Origin: Capnocytophaga haemolytica
GTDB lineage: Bacteria; Bacteroidota; Bacteroidia; Flavobacteriales; Flavobacteriaceae
Reading direction: 5' to 3'
NCBI RefSeq assembly: GCF_001553545.1
Contig: NZ_CP014227.1
Location: 1 to 64,000 of the forward strand
Length of the DNA: 64,000 bases
Shown in pieces: positions 62,346-64,000 of this stretch. The first letter of the stretch is position 1; each line of letters begins with the position of its first letter. A model generated the notes under the pieces. That model saw nothing but the letters and a program-made list of their open reading frames with translations. It was not told the DNA's origin and did not search any database. Position numbers and translations under genes: made by a program.

Positions 62346-62783
62346 ATGAAAAAGTCAGTACAAATCTTTTTAGAACTTATCTCAGCTATTGCACTTTACT
62401 TGTTTATAAATTCAATAGCCTATGGAGATCATTTGGTAACCCTACCCCTATACTTAACAGGGGTAGTGATTATGAGTTATCTCTTTGTAAGAGAGAGACC
62501 CCAAGAATGCCTACAAAGTGCCTTACGCATTGTTCTTCCGTTTACGGGGTTAATGCTTATTGCAGGGAGTCTGCCTGATGCAAATTTCAGTTTAGCTCTG
62601 ATTTATATTGTGAGCACAGGGGTAGCTTTTTTATTAGGAATGCTCATTGCCACCGTGAGCAAGACGTACCAGAAGATAGGCTTATCGGCATTGACTTTTC
62701 TGCTGGTAGTTGCCGTACGGTTGTCGTTTTCAGCGGAGTTTCAATATTTGATAGGCGTACATTGGTATACCTTAGGAAGTTAA
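62346..62783 (+). CDS. Small membrane protein, unknown
   Basis: A 145-residue protein with four or five hydrophobic helices (about 7-24, 30-48, 60-77, 82-102, 112-128) and few charged residues outside the loops. No named family is recognised. It has its own promoter and terminator. G+C and codon use are nearer to the main chromosome than to the RexAB-like module upstream. Confidence 0.7.
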   Translation: MKKSVQIFLELISAIALYLFINSIAYGDHLVTLPLYLTGVVIMSYLFVRERPQECLQSALRIVLPFTGLMLIAGSLPDANFSLALIYIVSTGVAFLLGMLIATVSKTYQKIGLSALTFLLVVAVRLSFSAEFQYLIGVHWYTLGS

Positions 62784-62805
62784 TCATCTAATAGAATATA
62801 GAAAG

Positions 62806-62838
62806 AGGTTGCTCAGAAGTCTGGGCAACCTTTTTTAT
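62806..62838 (+). terminator. Terminator of the gene at 62346
   Basis: AGGTTGCTCAG and CTGGGCAACCT pair over 11 bp (one T-G), loop AAGT, followed by TTTTTTATGC. Confidence 0.88.
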
Positions 62839-62840
62839 GC

Positions 62841-62875
62841 TTTGTTACTTATAAAATATTTTTTTTGTATCTTTG
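62841..62875 (+). promoter_or_regulatory. Promoter of the YD-repeat lipoprotein gene
   Basis: TTTG at 62841-62844, 23-base spacer and TATCTTTG at 62868-62875, 37 bases before the start. Confidence 0.68.
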
Positions 62876-62912
62876 CGCTTTATTGTTGAATTATTTGATA
62901 AATTAAACGATT

Positions 62913-63971
62913 ATGAAACACTTATTCACCTCATTGATAACACTACTGTTATGTGCTTGCCATCAGGAGCGTGCCCATAAGCCTACGGACGCCGAGAAAT
63001 ACGAACTCAAAGGGGCTGTCAAGGAATTGGAGATCAGCTATTATGCTGAAAATGATGAGCTGGGTGAGGCGGTGAAAGACTTGCGCAACAAGCTCGCCAT
63101 CACCTTCGACAAGGAAGGGCGGCAGGTAAAAGAGACTTTCTACGAGATTACGGCTGACGCCCAAGGGAAGACCATCGCTGTGGTTGCCAGCATCGCTCGC
63201 ACTGCCTACGACGGGGATGTAAAGGAGGTAGTGGCCTATACACCCGACGGGGTGCAAACCGCTAAAAGGGTGTTCCTCAGTGATAAGAATGGCACTACGA
63301 TCTTCTTTGACGATGAAGAGGTGATCATCACTGGGACGGCGCACGTAAAGAAGGATACGCAAGGCAGGATTGCTGAGCGCTATTGGCAGAGTGAGCTCGG
63401 CAGCATTGAGGTTACATTCGCATACAAGTACGATGCGCAAGGCAATGTGAGTGAAATCACAGTGAGCGATAGTATGGGTCGCCATTACCGCACTTATCGC
63501 TTTGCCTACGACAGTAAAGGCAACGAGACGGAGGTGAAATCCTTTGACAGAAATAACAAACTGTGGGCTGAAAGTCTCTATGACAAGAAGGGTAACCTAC
63601 TGAAAACAAGTATTTATGACAAAGAGGGCAATCTCACCGCTACGGCTTATGAGTACGATCGCAAAGGCAATGTTACCGAAGAGCTATGGAACCTCCCTGC
63701 GGGCAAAGGGGAGCAACGCAATACTTATACTTACGACCGCAAAGGCAATTTAGTGAAGGCAAACATAGAGAGCGTAGGGGTCGTTTACACTTACGAGTAT
63801 GACGATAAGGACAACGTTTCGCAGATGGTCAGCACCGATAATGCTACCAAGAGCAGCGAGACCTATCGCTACACTTACACTTATGACGAGAAGGGTAACT
63901 ACACCCGCAAAACAGAGCGTAGCAGTAAGGACTTTAAAGCCACTGAGGAGCGGGTGATTAGGTATTATTAG
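62913..63971 (+). CDS. YD-repeat-like lipoprotein
   Basis: A 352-residue lipoprotein with lipobox LLLCAC (Cys15 or Cys17). The mature protein is beta-rich and built from about eight degenerate repeats centred on YDxKGN (YDAQGNVSE, YDSKGNETE, YDKKGNLLK, YDKEGNLTA, YDRKGNVTE, YDRKGNLVK, YDEKGNYTR), as in Rhs/YD-repeat and DUF4595-like proteins. There is no toxin-like tip, so it is not a full Rhs effector. The function is unknown. Confidence 0.8.
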   Translation: MKHLFTSLITLLLCACHQERAHKPTDAEKYELKGAVKELEISYYAENDELGEAVKDLRNKLAITFDKEGRQVKETFYEITADAQGKTIAVVASIARTAYDGDVKEVVAYTPDGVQTAKRVFLSDKNGTTIFFDDEEVIITGTAHVKKDTQGRIAERYWQSELGSIEVTFAYKYDAQGNVSEITVSDSMGRHYRTYRFAYDSKGNETEVKSFDRNNKLWAESLYDKKGNLLKTSIYDKEGNLTATAYEYDRKGNVTEELWNLPAGKGEQRNTYTYDRKGNLVKANIESVGVVYTYEYDDKDNVSQMVSTDNATKSSETYRYTYTYDEKGNYTRKTERSSKDFKATEERVIRYY

Positions 63972-64000
63972 AGAGTAGGGAGCAGAGAGCAGGGATGAGA

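Noticed and set aside
62913..63971. Rhs-type polymorphic toxin
   Set aside because: It has YD-like repeats, but it is short, lipidated, has no RHS core and no variable toxin tip or immunity gene following within the window.

Overview
The window is a stretch of chromosome from a flavobacterium, most likely Capnocytophaga or a close relative. Three things point there. Nearly every mapped promoter has the Bacteroidetes form (TTG, about 19-20 bases, then TAnnTTTG). Several small families largely confined to Bacteroidetes are present (DUF4296, DUF4271, a PorT-like barrel, GH3-type adenylase, a TonB plug-like mini-protein). G+C is moderate, with AT-rich spacers. The genus is an inference; no rRNA, tRNA or ribosomal protein gene lies here to anchor it.

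Layout. 1-5150: a partial J-domain gene, the SRP RNA (ffs) on the minus strand, then a plus-strand run ndk, dciA-like, GNAT, pyrC, DUF4296, DUF4271, hemD. 5150-14200: GH3, a TonB plug-like mini-protein, a DUF1573 protein, a repeat-built coiled-coil protein, asnS, a bile-acid symporter, a lipoprotein, and a TRIC channel/CCG-domain/HAD group. 14200-18800 (minus): menB, two tandem TonB-C-terminal paralogues with a YoeB-type toxin-antitoxin pair wedged between them, fsa, a four-helix-bundle gene and an SDR. 19300-33300 (plus, except sod): gyrB, a second YoeB-type toxin-antitoxin pair, a GH5 lipoprotein, hemA-hemC, a subtilase lipoprotein, sod, a PpiD-like chaperone, pdxH, a PorT-like barrel and an orphan VWA protein. 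33500-47760 (minus): a LOG-family enzyme; an envelope operon (Wzy/TPR protein, pyrR, membrane protein, SPOR, histidine kinase, NlpE); DUF4190 proteins; an Ig-like lipoprotein with recF; and a phosphate-scavenging set (class A acid phosphatase, OprP-type porin, histidine acid phosphatase). 48250-49750: a lone trpB behind a complete trp attenuator. 49869-58450: PBP1C, an MltD-like transglycosylase, a UbiA prenyltransferase, a Sel1-repeat protein and a DUF3108 protein. 58500-64000: an accessory region.

The most interesting parts are two. (1) The trpB leader (48257-48434) encodes an 18-residue peptide with tandem Trp codons. Its 1:2, 2:3 and 3:4 pairings can all be drawn, so it is a classical ribosome-stalling attenuator in a bacteroidete, driving an isolated trpB. 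(2) The segment 58600-62200 mixes type II-C-like CRISPR repeats with an AT-rich two-gene module (60391-61754). These are a two-repeat mini-array whose repeats each carry a promoter, one full-length diverged repeat, and one partial repeat with a tracrRNA-like tail. The module's sizes, order and topology resemble the lambda RexA/RexB abortive-infection pair. A frameshifted small gene sits beside it. No cas gene is present in the window.

The spacers also carry recurring degenerate short repeats: a TGACCTCTGACC/TTTCAGGTCTCAGCTG type, an ATAATGNATAATG type and an ATAACGGA-like type. Some form the hairpins between convergent genes.
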